A DNA stretch of 64,000 bases from Nitrospira sp. GTDB taxonomy: Bacteria > Nitrospirota > Nitrospiria > Nitrospirales > Nitrospiraceae. The notes under the pieces were generated by a model, which had not been told where the DNA came from, did not search any database, and worked only from the letters and a program-made list of their open reading frames with translations. Location: positions 1,604,501 to 1,668,500 of the forward strand of contig JARFXP010000001.1 of assembly GCA_029194675.1 (NCBI GenBank), in the 5' to 3' direction. The position numbers were made by a program, and so were the translations under genes. This document shows positions 25,251 to 35,426 of the stretch, piece after piece (position 1 is the stretch's first letter; each line of letters opens with the position of its first letter).

Positions 25251-27071
25251 ATGGCAAGAATAGTCGGCATCGACCTCGGCACAACAAATTCGCTGGTTGC
25301 CTACATGAATGATGGGCAGCCCTGCATCGTCCCCGACCGTCATGGCCGGACGATGGTACCTTCGGTTGTCGCCGTAACGGACAATGGCTTGATCGTTGGA
25401 GACTCCGCGAAGGAGCACTTGACCAGAAATCCAGAGCGTACGGTCTATTCCGTAAAGCGGTTCATGGGTAAAGGGTTGGCCGATGTCCAGGATGAGCTCG
25501 GCTATTTTCCGTACCACCTCACTGAAACCGGCGGCGTCATCCGAATCCGATTGGGCCAAAAGAGTTACTCGCCGCCGCAGATCTCCGCCATGATCCTCAA
25601 AGAATTGAAGCTGCGAGCGGAGGCGTGCCTCGGTGAAAGCATCACGAAGGCCGTCATTACTGTTCCGGCCTACTTCAACGACAGCCAGCGACAGGCCACT
25701 AAAGACGCCGGTCTCATTGCCGGGTTGGAAGTCTTGAGGATCATCAACGAGCCAACCGCCGCCTCTCTGGCCTACGGACTTCAGAAGAAAACGCAAGGCA
25801 CGATCGCCGTGTATGATTTCGGGGGCGGCACGTTCGATATCTCGATCCTGAAATTGAAGGACGGTATCTTCGAGGTGCTCGCGACCAACGGGGATACACA
25901 CCTGGGGGGAGACGATGTCGATCGCCTATTAGTTGATCTCTTTATTGCGGAAATTCGAGAACGGGAAGGGATCGACATAAGCGGCTATCCTGATCACATA
26001 CAGGCCGTCCGGCTGGAAGCTGAGCGGGCCAAGATACGTCTTTCTGATGATCTCAAGACCGAGATCACTATCGAGCTACCGGAGGACAAAGGACGCTTTA
26101 CCAGAGAGCTGACGCGTGATCAGCTCGAGTCCCTGGCGATGACTGTGATCGAACGCACCTTGGTTCCTTGTCGTATGGCGTTAAAGGACGCCGGGCTCAC
26201 CCCGAAAGACATCGATGAAGTGGTCTTGGTGGGCGGGTCCACTCGCATGCCGTTGGTTCGGCAGCGCGTGGAAGCCCTGTTCGGGAAACCTCCACATTGC
26301 CACCTGAATCCGGACGAAGTCGTCGCACTGGGCGCGGCCGTGCAAGCCGACATTCTCAGCGGCGGGACAACAGACATGTTGTTGCTGGATGTGACGCCCC
26401 TGTCTCTCGGCATTGAAACGATGGGCGGTGTCATGAGCAGCCTGATCCGCCGGAACACGACCATTCCAGCGAGCGCCAAGGAAATGTTTACGACCTATGT
26501 CGACGGTCAGACCGGAGTCGACATTCATATCCTGCAAGGTGAGCGCGAACTCGTCAAGGACAACCGGAGCTTAGCGCGGTTCCGTCTTAAAGTACCGCCC
26601 CTCCCGGCCGGCGTACCGCGCATCGAGGTGACATTTTTGATCGATGCCAACGGAATCTTGAATGTCACGGCGACGGACATGCGGACGGGCCAAAGCCAGT
26701 CGATCGAGGTCAAACCCTCGTATGGATTGTCCGACATGGAAGTAGAGAGGATGATCGAGGACTCGTTCAAGTTTGCGGCAGAGGACATCGGCGCTCGCAA
26801 GCTGATTGAAGCTCGTTTAGATGCCGAATCCTTATTCAAGACCACCGATAAATCATTGGCGGAAGCAGGGCATCTGGTGGCGCGTGAGGAAACCGATGCG
26901 ATCCGCATCGCATTGTCGCAGTTGTCCACCGCAAAGGACGGGACGGATCCCCGTGCCATCCGTGCGCGTATGGTTGAACTCGAACAGGCCGCAAAGCATT
27001 TGAACACCGTGATGCTGGACGATTCTCTTAAGAAAGGCCTGCAGGGGAAAAAAGTGTCGGAGGTGTCGTGA
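25251..27071 (+). CDS. hscA: Hsp70-type Fe-S chaperone HscA
   Basis: A 606-aa DnaK-family ATPase for IscU cluster transfer. The ATPase has IDLGTTNSLVAY and the phosphate/connect motifs DFGGGTFDISIL and VVLVGGSTRMPLV; the substrate domain follows (DVTPLSLGIETMGG). HscA identity comes from the hscB-iscX context and shorter C-terminus than DnaK. It starts 25 bp after hscB. Confidence 0.93.
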   Translation: MARIVGIDLGTTNSLVAYMNDGQPCIVPDRHGRTMVPSVVAVTDNGLIVGDSAKEHLTRNPERTVYSVKRFMGKGLADVQDELGYFPYHLTETGGVIRIRLGQKSYSPPQISAMILKELKLRAEACLGESITKAVITVPAYFNDSQRQATKDAGLIAGLEVLRIINEPTAASLAYGLQKKTQGTIAVYDFGGGTFDISILKLKDGIFEVLATNGDTHLGGDDVDRLLVDLFIAEIREREGIDISGYPDHIQAVRLEAERAKIRLSDDLKTEITIELPEDKGRFTRELTRDQLESLAMTVIERTLVPCRMALKDAGLTPKDIDEVVLVGGSTRMPLVRQRVEALFGKPPHCHLNPDEVVALGAAVQADILSGGTTDMLLLDVTPLSLGIETMGGVMSSLIRRNTTIPASAKEMFTTYVDGQTGVDIHILQGERELVKDNRSLARFRLKVPPLPAGVPRIEVTFLIDANGILNVTATDMRTGQSQSIEVKPSYGLSDMEVERMIEDSFKFAAEDIGARKLIEARLDAESLFKTTDKSLAEAGHLVAREETDAIRIALSQLSTAKDGTDPRAIRARMVELEQAAKHLNTVMLDDSLKKGLQGKKVSEVS

Positions 27072-27084
27072 CCGTGGAGGGACA

Positions 27085-27300
27085 GTGGTGGACCTGAAGT
27101 GGCAAGATGCCGAAGAGATCGCCATCCGGCTGGTTGAAGAACACCCTGAGACGGATCCCCTCACGGTACGCTTCACCGACATGCATGCCTGGGTCGTTGC
27201 GCTGTCGGAATTTCGGGACGATCCCAAGAAGTCGAACGAGAAGATTCTGGAGACGATTCAGATGGCTTGGCACGAGGAATATCAAGATTCGAAGTCATAG
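27085..27300 (+). CDS. iscX: IscX (YfhJ) acidic Fe-S assembly regulator
   Basis: A 71-aa acidic protein with the family pattern: LKWQDAEEIAIRLVEEHP, DPLTVRFTDMHAWV, and the C-terminal EKILETIQMAWHEEY. IscX binds IscS and may donate iron or modulate its activity. GTG 27085 or 27088 is the start; GGAGGG precedes. The stop abuts the stop of the convergent penicillin-binding protein with no gap. Confidence 0.9.
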   Translation: MVDLKWQDAEEIAIRLVEEHPETDPLTVRFTDMHAWVVALSEFRDDPKKSNEKILETIQMAWHEEYQDSKS

Positions 27301-29712
27301 TCAGGGCGGTTGCAAGTTGTCGTCTCCGATCGGTTGACCTTCGGGGATCTGATCAAGCTTATAGAAATCGGTTGGATCCAGCCGACGCTGCGCCGCCTGA
27401 GTCGGCTCACTCCCCTTCGCAAAGAGTTCAACCGTTCCCTTCTCCTCTTCTCCTTCTTGCTCCGACTCCAGGAGTCCGGTAGCGGCATCGACTTTCACAA
27501 AAGTCACCCCGTCGGGAATCTCGAACGGGACAACCGGAAGCTGCTTGAGCGCCTCTTTCATAAACGCAGTCCAGATCGGTAAAGCTGAACGAGCTCCTGT
27601 TTCGCTCTCTCCCAGTGAGCGACGGTCATCAAAACCGACATAGACGCCGGTGACCAGATTCGGTGTTCCACCGATAAACCAGGCATTGATGTAGTCGTTC
27701 GTCGTGCCGGTTTTCCCGGCGATCGGACGCCCCAGAACCTTCGCCGCCTGCCCGGTTCCCCTCTGCACGACATCCTCCATCATGTTGGTAATCAAGTAAG
27801 CGGTTTCTTTGGCGATGACTTCGTGAGGCTCAGGCTCAGTCACTTCAAGCGTCTTCCCCTGGTTATCTTTGACCGATTTGACGGCAAAGGGTTCCACGCG
27901 ATTCCCCTGATTCAAAAATACACCGTACACCGAAGTCAACTCCATCAAGCCGACCGACGATGTGCCGAGTCCCAGGGATAGATCGGCGGGAAGCGGACTC
28001 GTGACCCCGACGGTACGCGAGAGCTCGATCACGTTTTTCACGCCGACCTTGTCCAACAACCGAACTGTCGCAAGATTGTGTGACTGAGCCAGCGCATCTC
28101 TGAGGCTCACCATGCCGTGAAACTTACGGCCATAGTTCTCCGGCTTCCAAATCTTGTCCTCTTCTTCCTGCTCGTAGACGACCGGGGCATCGAGGATCTG
28201 TGTGGCGGGACTCAATCCTTGACTCATCGCGGTCGCATAAATGAGGGGTTTGAACGCGGACCCCGGCTGCCGGTGAGCCTGCACCGCCCGGTTGTATTCA
28301 CTGCGGGAGAAATCATAGCCGCCCACCATCGCCCGAATCGCACCCCCTTTGGGATCGATCGCGATCAGTCCTCCTTCGACGATCGGCGTCTGCTCCAGCG
28401 TGAGTTGCACTCCGTCCTTGGTGAGTTTTTTCACGCCGATTTCGATGACATCCCCGGGCTTCAGGAGTTGCTTGAGATTCGGATTCACGACGAAATCCAC
28501 TGCGGGATCCGGCCCCTTGAGAATCCGCTTGGCCCACGCCATGTCGTCAAACGCCAGCTTCGCGGTAAATGCGCCGACTTGAATCACATAGTGATCCTTC
28601 GCAACCTTTAAGACGACCCCTTCACCCAGATACCCGGGTTTGAGCAGCTGATCCGTCTGGGCCAGGGCCGAGGGCTGGAAAGTCGCCAAATCGACGGTCC
28701 GCCGAGGCCCTCGCCACCCTTCCCGTTTGTCGAGCTCGCGAACTCCGTTCAAGAGCGCTGATTCAGCCGCTTTTTGCATCTCCAAATTCAGGGTCGTGTA
28801 AATCTGGAGACCGCCTTTGTACACCATCGACTCGCCGTACTTCGCCACAAGCAGTTGACGGACGTATTCAACGAAATACGGCGCAAGATGTTCGCTTCCC
28901 GGTCGATGGAAATTCAGTTTTTCACGAGCAGCCGCTTCCCGTTCCGCCGCTCTGATAAACCCGACCTCCTCCATTCTGGCGAGCACATGCTCTTGGCGCT
29001 TCTTCGCCAAATCATAGGCGGTAAAAGGAGAAAACCGACTCGGCGACTTCGGCAGACCGCCTAGGAATGCGGATTCGGCAAGAGTCAGAGATCTGACATC
29101 TTTCCCGAAATAGGAGTGAGCCGCGGAACCGACGCCATAGGCTCCTTGCCCGAAATAGATCTGGTTCAAGTAGGTTTCAAGGATCTGCTCCTTACCGGAG
29201 ACCACCTCCATTTTATACGCGAGAATGAGCTCACGAATCTTCCGTTCATAGGACCGCTCGGACGAGAGAAAGAGCGAACGAGCCAACTGTTGCGTGATCG
29301 TACTGGCGCCTTCGACCTTCTTCCCTCCGTGACGAATGTTCGTCCAAGCCGCCCGGAGCATCCCGATAAAGTCCAATCCCGGATGCTCGAAAAACCGCGC
29401 GTCTTCCGTCGCAATGACGGCCTGTGTCAGCGTCTTTGGAATTTCAGGGAGCGGAGTCAGAATGCGGCGCTCGATATAGAACTGGCCGATGGGTTGGCGA
29501 TCATCCGAATAGACGGTGGTGACCAAACTAGGTTGATAGTTTTGGAGCAGGTCGAGCGATGGAAGATCTTGGGAAAAGTACCAGATGATTCCTGCGACCG
29601 TCGTGACTCCCACGATGGTGACAGCCAAGAAACCGATTAAGGCGACCTGCCACCGGCGTAGGCGACGGGGTGGTCTTGTCTGAATTTCAAAGAACGGGTC
29701 ATCTCGTGGCAT
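27301..29712 (-). CDS. Bifunctional class A penicillin-binding protein (PBP1A type)
   Basis: An 803-aa inner-membrane enzyme of peptidoglycan synthesis. One N-terminal membrane segment (~25-45) is followed by the glycosyltransferase domain (ATEDARFFEHPG with catalytic Glu; GGSTITQQL-type motif as GASTITQQLARSLF). The transpeptidase domain has SxxK in QPGSAFKPLI, SxN in SQSHNLA and KTG in AGKTGTTND. The C-terminus is charged. Convergent with iscX. Confidence 0.95.
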   Translation of the reverse strand: MPRDDPFFEIQTRPPRRLRRWQVALIGFLAVTIVGVTTVAGIIWYFSQDLPSLDLLQNYQPSLVTTVYSDDRQPIGQFYIERRILTPLPEIPKTLTQAVIATEDARFFEHPGLDFIGMLRAAWTNIRHGGKKVEGASTITQQLARSLFLSSERSYERKIRELILAYKMEVVSGKEQILETYLNQIYFGQGAYGVGSAAHSYFGKDVRSLTLAESAFLGGLPKSPSRFSPFTAYDLAKKRQEHVLARMEEVGFIRAAEREAAAREKLNFHRPGSEHLAPYFVEYVRQLLVAKYGESMVYKGGLQIYTTLNLEMQKAAESALLNGVRELDKREGWRGPRRTVDLATFQPSALAQTDQLLKPGYLGEGVVLKVAKDHYVIQVGAFTAKLAFDDMAWAKRILKGPDPAVDFVVNPNLKQLLKPGDVIEIGVKKLTKDGVQLTLEQTPIVEGGLIAIDPKGGAIRAMVGGYDFSRSEYNRAVQAHRQPGSAFKPLIYATAMSQGLSPATQILDAPVVYEQEEEDKIWKPENYGRKFHGMVSLRDALAQSHNLATVRLLDKVGVKNVIELSRTVGVTSPLPADLSLGLGTSSVGLMELTSVYGVFLNQGNRVEPFAVKSVKDNQGKTLEVTEPEPHEVIAKETAYLITNMMEDVVQRGTGQAAKVLGRPIAGKTGTTNDYINAWFIGGTPNLVTGVYVGFDDRRSLGESETGARSALPIWTAFMKEALKQLPVVPFEIPDGVTFVKVDAATGLLESEQEGEEEKGTVELFAKGSEPTQAAQRRLDPTDFYKLDQIPEGQPIGDDNLQPP

Positions 29713-30143
29713 GAGGACTCACTCCTGAGGAAGTCTGATCTGAGAGGCTGGAAAACCTTACAATGCGCCCCCTCAAAACTCAAGTTTCCGCCGCCAATGT
29801 CGCCTAAGTGACCGCTGTAGAGAGCAAATTAAGTTGTCCGGACTTCGGTTCCACTGTCACCGGCTTGAGTGAACCATAGAGCGATGTGGTCTCGCCCTGT
29901 TGGCTGAGGCTGCTTCGATCCTGTCGCGGTGACGACACAATACGTCACCGCCGCGTAGCGGCGCCTCAAAGGCAAAGAGGGATAACCACAACGGGTCGGT
30001 CAGTTTAGCAATTTCCTTTTGCGTCTGCCTCTTCATGAGATAAAGAAAGAGAATCGCGACCAGCCGTGAGCCGTGCCTGTCCGACATGCACCTTGCGGTT
30101 AGACTCCGGTCTTCGGGCGTTATCGCCGACGAAGAAAGGAACT
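29713..30143. other. Intergenic region with one perfect inverted repeat
   Basis: The upstream region of both the penicillin-binding protein and the MASE1 gene. GCGGTGACG (29926-29934) and CGTCACCGC (29943-29951) form a perfect 9-bp inverted repeat with an 8-nt loop and no T-run. No gene is recognised in the interval. Confidence 0.5.
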
Positions 30144-31151
30144 TTGACGGAAACACGCTCTACTTCGGGGTGGCTGCGGTGGCTGGCTCTGGTGCTGGCC
30201 CTTGCCGCCCTGTACGTCGCCACGGCCCGGCTTGGTCTGATGCTCGCCCTGCCGCCGGAGAACAAGGCGCCGGCGGTGTGGCCTCCGTCCGGCATCGCCT
30301 TGGCCGCTTTGCTGTTGTTCGGCCATCGGATCTGGCCCGGCGTCTGGCTGGGGGCATTTCTGGCGAACCTCTGGGACGGCTTCAGCACGGCCACCCCGTT
30401 CCCCCTGTCGGCTCACCTGTTCGTGTCGGCGGGCATCGCCACCGGCTCCACCCTCCAGGCTTTGGCGGGGAGCTTTCTCATCCGGCGCTGGACCGGCTCA
30501 GTTCGTCCTTTTCAACAAACCACTCACGCCTTCACGTTCGCAGGCGTGGCGATGCTCATGTGCCTGATCGCCTCTACCCTCGGCGCCGCCAGCCTATATG
30601 TGGGAGGATTCGCGCCAGCCAAGGCCATCCCCTTCATCTGGTGGACCTGGTGGCTGGGCGACATGACCGGCGTTCTCACGGTCGGGGTGTTCCTTCTGAC
30701 GTGGAGCCGCCGGCCTTCAGTCGATTGGCACCCACGGCAATTGGCAGAAGCGGCGCTGTTGCTGCTGCTGTTGTCGACGCTCGCGTGCGTCATCTTTGGC
30801 ATCGTCTTGCCCATCACTGGTCTCCCCACTCCGCTGGCCTATCTGGTCGTTCCTTTTCTGGTGTGGGCCACCTTCCGCTTTGGCCTGCACGGAGCGGCGA
30901 CGGCCCTCGTTCTGGCGAGTGCCCTCGCCGTCGTCGGCACAGCTCAGGGCACCGGTCCGTTCGCCCAGCCGACCGTCGAAACGTCCTTGCTGCTCCTGCA
31001 AGTCTTCATGGGCGTCCTCAGCGTCACCGTGCTGGTGACGGCAGCGGTCCTCACCGAGCGCGAAGAGGTGGAGGACAAGGTACGTCAGTGGGAATCCGTA
31101 TTCAATCAAACCACCTCAAGCACTTCCTCGGTGCCAAGTTCAACTTCCTGA
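30144..31151 (+). pseudogene. MASE1-domain membrane sensor, truncated at the start of its PAS domain
   Basis: About 335 aa from the TTG at 30144 (GAAGAAAGG before it; GTG 30066 is an alternative). The product has roughly eight membrane segments with the MASE1 motifs (LPPENKAPAVWPPSGIALAA; IWWTWWLGDMTGVLTVG). MASE1 is the sensor of many histidine kinases and GGDEF proteins. Here the protein ends right after the usual linker: LTEREEVEDKVRQWESVFNQ, then an unrelated Ser/Thr-rich tail. The output domain is missing, so the gene is probably a truncated remnant. Confidence 0.8.
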
Positions 31152-31346
31152 TCCCGTTCATCCTGGTGGTCATGGCAGCGGCATAGGACGTCTGGTTTTG
31201 GTGCGGCCTTTTCGCCGGCCAACATGGTCGTCGGTGCCTACTTCGTGACGCACACGGAGGATGACCGGCGTATCGCTGCGAACGCAGTCGTTACATTCGG
31301 CACATGTTGGATCATCTTCACCGCCTCCTCGATTTTCGTCTCTTGA
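31130..31346 (+). pseudogene. Fragment of a small membrane protein, frameshifted
   Basis: Two adjacent segments in different frames read as one hydrophobic protein. 31130-31186 encodes GAKFNFLIPFILVVMAA, and 31191-31346 encodes FSPANMVVGAYFVTHTED continuing to a tail with IIFTASSIF and TGA. A frameshift lies near 31186. The family is not recognised. It begins inside the truncated MASE1 frame, so the junction looks like a recombination scar. Confidence 0.45.
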
Positions 31347-31375
31347 AGTTATTCTCCGCATTCATTTATATTTGC

Positions 31376-31405
31376 TTGTTTGGGAGAATAGAGTTCGAGT
31401 ATAGT
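31376..31405 (+). promoter_or_regulatory. Candidate typA promoter
   Basis: TTGTTT (31376-31381) and TATAGT (31400-31405) are 18 bases apart. Transcription would begin near the start of the hairpin at 31412. Confidence 0.4.
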
Positions 31406-31411
31406 GGTAAC

Positions 31412-31441
31412 GACGCCTCGCTCTCAGGGCGTCTTTTTTTT
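31412..31441 (+). terminator. Strong intrinsic terminator 24 bp before typA
   Basis: GACGCC (31412-31417) pairs with GGCGTC (31428-31433), with a loop of about ten bases, then eight Ts (31434-31441). It can end transcription from the left, or act as an attenuator of the candidate promoter at 31376-31405. Confidence 0.8.
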
Positions 31442-31464
31442 GTCATCAGGAACATATCGTCATT

Positions 31465-33321
31465 ATGGCCACAGTACGCGCCCCTCATGACCGTCGCAGC
31501 GATATCCGCAACATCGCCATCATCGCCCACGTCGATCATGGCAAAACGACCTTGGTCGATGCGGTGCTCCGCCAAACTCACGTCCATCGCAAGATCGACG
31601 ATATGGGCGAACGCATCATGGACTCGATGGACCAGGAACGGGAGCGTGGGATCACGATCAGGGCTAAAAACGCCAGCGTTATCTATAACGGGGTGAAAAT
31701 CAACATTGTCGATACTCCAGGCCATGCCGATTTCGGCGGTGAAGTGGAACGCACGCTCCGGATGGTGGACGGTGTATTGATTTTGGTCGATGCGAAAGAG
31801 GGCCCCATGCCGCAAACGACCTTCGTGTTGCGGAAAGCCTTGGCGCTTGGGCACAAAGCCATCGTCGTCATCAACAAGATCGACCGGCCGGACGCCGTCA
31901 TCGACGACGTCGTCAACCGCACCTTCGACCTGTTCGTCCATCTGGGAGCCACCGACGAACAACTCGATTTTCCGATCGTCTACACGTCGGCGATTAAAGG
32001 GATCGCCACGCTTGATGTCAACAAGCCGGGGACCGACATCATACCGTTACTCGATACCGTGCTGGAGAAGATTCCAGCCCCAGCCATTACCGTCGAGGCC
32101 CCGCTCCAAATTCTTGTGCTGGCCCTTGTGCAAGATTCCTACAAAGGTAAGATGGGGATCGGCAAGATCCAGTCCGGTTCAATCGCCCGGCGGCAGAATG
32201 TCATGGTCCTCGGCAAGAACGGCGCGCAGATTCCAGGAAAAGTGTCCGACCTCGCAGTCTATTCGGGCCTTGAACGAGCCGACACCGAACAGGCAGCCGC
32301 CGGAGAGATCGTGGCGGTGGCGGGGCTTGATGAGGTGAGCATCGGAGACACCATCGCCGACGCCGAGCGTCCGGTTGCCCTCCCGCGCGTCTCGATCGAC
32401 GAGCCGACGGTTCAGATGACCTTCTCGGTGAATAACAGTCCCTTCGCCGGACGTGAAGGCAAGTTCCTGACATCACGCCATTTGCGTGAGCGCCTGTTCA
32501 AAGAACTGGAAACCAACGTGTCGCTCCGCGTCAATGAGACGGACAGCGCCGACCGCTTCCTGGTGGCGGGTCGAGGCGAACTCCATCTCGCCGTGTTGAT
32601 CGAACAGATGCGGCGGGAAGGGTACGAATTGCAAGTCTCGCAACCCGAGGTCATTCTCCATCGTGAAGGCGGCGCCGTCATGGAGCCATACGAGGAGTTG
32701 ACCATCCAGGTGCCGGAAAACTATCAGGGCACGGTCATCGAAGAGATCGGCAAACGTCGCGGCGAGATGCGGCACATGCGGCTCATTCACTCTGATGTCG
32801 GGACCAGTGAGATGCATTTGGAGTACCACATTCCGACCAGAGGCATCATGGGGCTGAAGAACGTGCTCCTGGCGAAGACCCGCGGGACCGTCATTATGCA
32901 CCATGTGTTCTCGGCTTACGAACCGGCGGAGGAGCGGGACCTGATCGTGGCGCCACATGGCTCGCTGGTCGCCTTCGAAGACGGCGCCAGTACGGGCTAT
33001 GCCATCTTCATGACACAGGAACGCGGTGCCATGTTCATCGGGCCCGGCGTCGACGTCTACCGCGGGATGGTCGTGGGCCAGAACAGCCGAGATGAGGACC
33101 TGGATGTAAACGTGTGCAAGGAGAAGCACCTCACCAACATGCGGGCCTCCGGTTCCGATGAAGCCTTGGTGCTCACCCCTCCGCGCGAAATGACGCTGGA
33201 ATTCGCTTTGGAATACATCGGGGCCGATGAGCTGGTCGAGATCACCCCGCAGAACCTTCGCCTGCGGAAGCGGCTGCTGAATCCAGAAGACCGCCGCAAG
33301 GCGCGGAAAGCGGGAAAATAA
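31465..33321 (+). CDS. typA: Translational GTPase TypA/BipA
   Basis: A 618-aa ribosome-associated GTPase that helps 50S assembly and stress adaptation. G1 is [11 protein letters not shown]3 is [12 protein letters not shown] and G4 is INKIDR. EF-G-like domains III and V and the TypA-specific C-terminus ([15 protein letters not shown]) follow. Length fits the family. Confidence 0.96.
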   Translation: MATVRAPHDRRSDIRNIAIIAHVDHGKTTLVDAVLRQTHVHRKIDDMGERIMDSMDQERERGITIRAKNASVIYNGVKINIVDTPGHADFGGEVERTLRMVDGVLILVDAKEGPMPQTTFVLRKALALGHKAIVVINKIDRPDAVIDDVVNRTFDLFVHLGATDEQLDFPIVYTSAIKGIATLDVNKPGTDIIPLLDTVLEKIPAPAITVEAPLQILVLALVQDSYKGKMGIGKIQSGSIARRQNVMVLGKNGAQIPGKVSDLAVYSGLERADTEQAAAGEIVAVAGLDEVSIGDTIADAERPVALPRVSIDEPTVQMTFSVNNSPFAGREGKFLTSRHLRERLFKELETNVSLRVNETDSADRFLVAGRGELHLAVLIEQMRREGYELQVSQPEVILHREGGAVMEPYEELTIQVPENYQGTVIEEIGKRRGEMRHMRLIHSDVGTSEMHLEYHIPTRGIMGLKNVLLAKTRGTVIMHHVFSAYEPAEERDLIVAPHGSLVAFEDGASTGYAIFMTQERGAMFIGPGVDVYRGMVVGQNSRDEDLDVNVCKEKHLTNMRASGSDEALVLTPPREMTLEFALEYIGADELVEITPQNLRLRKRLLNPEDRRKARKAGK

Positions 33322-33340
33322 CTCTGAACGGCTCTCGGTT

Positions 33341-34093
33341 ATGAGAATTCGGAAAAAATCACCAAAACCCTCTGCAAAACGGCCTCCGCTCTATTTCATC
33401 GGCTATCGTGGCACTGCCCCGACCACCGAGGAGCTGAGGCTCCTCTATGAGCAGGAGTATGGCGCTTCATTAGCCATTCGACATGAGGAAGGTTCGGCAG
33501 AATCTTGGCAGGCGACGCAAGGCCCTTGGTCCGCCCATGTGGTTATGCCGCTCCCGATGAGCCATGCTGCCGAAGTGATGAAGCAGTTGTCTTGGGAACA
33601 TGACCTCATGGGCGCCGTCGCACCGTCCATCGCCTCCCCTCGCGACATGCCCGATACCGTCCTACTCGCTGCACGCCTGGCTCGTTGCCTGACTCTGTTG
33701 TCACAAGGCACGGCCTATGACGTCATTACTCAAGCGTACGTTAATCCCTCGGACTGGCAGCCGCGTACGCTCATGAGTTTTCTTTTGGATGACCATGTGT
33801 CCATCGTCCATGACGACACCTCTCAACCGGACCTGGTGTGGTCCTACTCACTCGGACTCAGCAAGTTCGGCCTGGACGAGGTTGAAGTGTTTATGGCGAA
33901 AGGACTTTCCGACAGCACGGCGAAGGAAGTGTTGATTGAGTCGGCCGGCGAATTGCTGCGGGTGGGACATGCTCCGAAGGTCGGAACAGCACTCGACCTT
34001 CCTCAGCTTCGTCGCACGGTTCGCATCAGGAATTATCGGACCGCCGCACCGGCCGGTCGAATGTTGGGATTCCGAGAACTTCAAACCTCGTGA
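33341..34093 (+). CDS. Hypothetical protein
   Basis: A 250-aa protein with a basic start (RIRKKSPKPSAKRPP) and mixed alpha/beta content (LYFIGYRGTAPTTEELRLLY; PDLVWSYSLGLSKFGLDEVE). It does not match a family I can name with confidence; the second half is reminiscent of DUF4261-type proteins. It starts 19 bp after typA, so it is probably co-transcribed. Confidence 0.5.
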   Translation: MRIRKKSPKPSAKRPPLYFIGYRGTAPTTEELRLLYEQEYGASLAIRHEEGSAESWQATQGPWSAHVVMPLPMSHAAEVMKQLSWEHDLMGAVAPSIASPRDMPDTVLLAARLARCLTLLSQGTAYDVITQAYVNPSDWQPRTLMSFLLDDHVSIVHDDTSQPDLVWSYSLGLSKFGLDEVEVFMAKGLSDSTAKEVLIESAGELLRVGHAPKVGTALDLPQLRRTVRIRNYRTAAPAGRMLGFRELQTS

Positions 34094-34148
34094 ATTTCTC
34101 AATCGGTTAACAAGTTGCTGATTTCTACCGAACGTTTATTCTCCCGCG

Positions 34149-34311
34149 GGCTGTTCAAAAAGTTCGTCGTTCTCACCTGCCCACCCCGGGCGCGCCAAGA
34201 CGCGCCTTTCCACAGGCAAGACCGCAGCGAGCGAAGAGGAGAGGCGTACGCTTCGGTACGTTGAGCCTCTGAGCGACGCGAGAACGCCGCTGGCGGACTT
34301 TTTCAACAGCC
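34149..34311. repeat. MITE-like element with 18-bp terminal inverted repeats
   Basis: GGCTGTTCAAAAAGTTCG (34149-34166) is inverted at 34294-34311, whose complement reads GGCTGTTGAAAAAGTCCG. The two differ at three positions. The interior is GC-rich and palindromic (for example GCGCGCCAAGACGCGC) and has no gene. The size (163 bp) and ends fit a non-autonomous transposable or interspersed palindromic element. Confidence 0.7.
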
Positions 34312-34445
34312 CGATAGGCCTATCGGACCGTTGACATCGCTTTAAACCACAGGTTACAAAGTTGATCGTGCACGGTGGGGTCCCTTCCAATCCGAGACCT
34401 CAGTACAGCAATCACCCGTACAGATCTAATATAAGGAGGTTTGCG

Positions 34446-34916
34446 ATGAGCGATGTAGCACCGGAAATCAAAGTGGGCGATACGGCCCCGGACTTCAATC
34501 TCAAGGATCAAGACCAGAAGGACGTGAAGTTGAGCGACTACAAGGGCAAGAAAAACGTCGTGCTCTGCTTTTATCCTCTGGATTGGAGTCCTGTTTGCCA
34601 GGGTGAAAACAAGTGCTTGAGCGATGACTTCCCCAAGTTCCAATCCGCCAATGCGGAGTTGTTCGGCGTCAGCTGCGACAGCTTCTTTTCCCACAAGGCC
34701 TGGGCGGACTCCATGGACCTCAAGCACCGCCTTTTGTCCGACGTGCATCGGACGACGGCCAAGGCGTATGGCCTCTACTTTGAACCGCTGAACTGTTCCA
34801 AACGCGCGACCGTGATCGTCGATAAGAACGGCAAGGTCGCCTACGCGAAGGTGCAGGAAATCAAGACGGCGCGAGAGGACAAGGACATCCTCGCCGCCCT
34901 TGCGAAGTTGAACTGA
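34446..34916 (+). CDS. Peroxiredoxin (AhpC/TSA family)
   Basis: A 156-aa thiol peroxidase. The peroxidatic Cys lies in [15 protein letters not shown], in the place of the usual FTFVCPTE. A second Cys (EPLNCSKRA) could resolve it. AAGGAGG precedes ATG 34446. The thioredoxin-like gene downstream may reduce it. Confidence 0.9.
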   Translation: MSDVAPEIKVGDTAPDFNLKDQDQKDVKLSDYKGKKNVVLCFYPLDWSPVCQGENKCLSDDFPKFQSANAELFGVSCDSFFSHKAWADSMDLKHRLLSDVHRTTAKAYGLYFEPLNCSKRATVIVDKNGKVAYAKVQEIKTAREDKDILAALAKLN

Positions 34917-34927
34917 TCACTAGTTCT

Positions 34928-34979
34928 GAGTGCTGGGTGCTGAGAGCCGAGCCATCGGATAACTCAGCACTCGGCGCTC
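34928..34979. repeat. Imperfect inverted repeat of the GTGCTGAG/CTCAGCAC type
   Basis: A 17-base arm (34928-34944) pairs with 34963-34979 at 14 positions, with perfect GTGCTGAG/CTCAGCAC at the inner ends. It sits between the peroxiredoxin and thioredoxin genes. A second copy with the same arm sequence lies at 44781-44829. Confidence 0.6.
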
Positions 34980-34996
34980 AACACTGCGCACGGCTT

Positions 34997-35326
34997 ATGA
35001 GCACCGTTCTCGACGTCAGCGACGCCAACTACAAAGAATTCACCGACAGCGCCGGTGCGGTGGTCACTTACGGCCTTGCCACCTGTGAGCCCTGCAAGGC
35101 TTACGATCCTATTCTTGAAGCGACCGCTGCGAAATTCCCCGAGATCAAAATCGGCAAGGCCAAGATGCATGTGCCGGGCCGCTGTCGTGAGATCAAGAAG
35201 GCTCACACATTTGAAACGTACCCCACTACTCATTTCTTCGCACATGGTAAATTACTGCTCACACGCGAAGGAGTCGTCGAGCCGGCCGAACTCGCAGCAC
35301 TCATTTCGGACCACCTGCTCACGTAA
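34997..35326 (+). CDS. Thioredoxin-like protein
   Basis: A 109-aa thioredoxin fold protein with active-site motif CEPC (ATCEPCKAYDPIL) instead of CGPC, and the cis-Pro in YPTTHFF. It probably reduces or oxidises disulfides in partnership with the peroxiredoxin 80 bp upstream. ATG 34997 fits the fold start. Confidence 0.75.
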   Translation: MSTVLDVSDANYKEFTDSAGAVVTYGLATCEPCKAYDPILEATAAKFPEIKIGKAKMHVPGRCREIKKAHTFETYPTTHFFAHGKLLLTREGVVEPAELAALISDHLLT

Positions 35327-35426
35327 CGTCGATGCACCGTGAGTGGTTGAATCGAGAGAAACCTATCCATCGCGGCCGGATCACCGGAAGCGTTGAATGG
35401 TCGGCGAGTGAGGAGGCAACCTGAGC

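Noticed and set aside
29926..29951. Inverted repeat as a terminator
   Set aside because: No T-run follows on either strand, and both flanking genes start, not end, here.
30086..31186. 366-codon frame overlapping the MASE1 gene
   Set aside because: It is the out-of-frame shadow of the membrane protein in GC-rich DNA, with Arg/Ser/Pro-rich nonsense sequence; only its last 19 codons match a real fragment.
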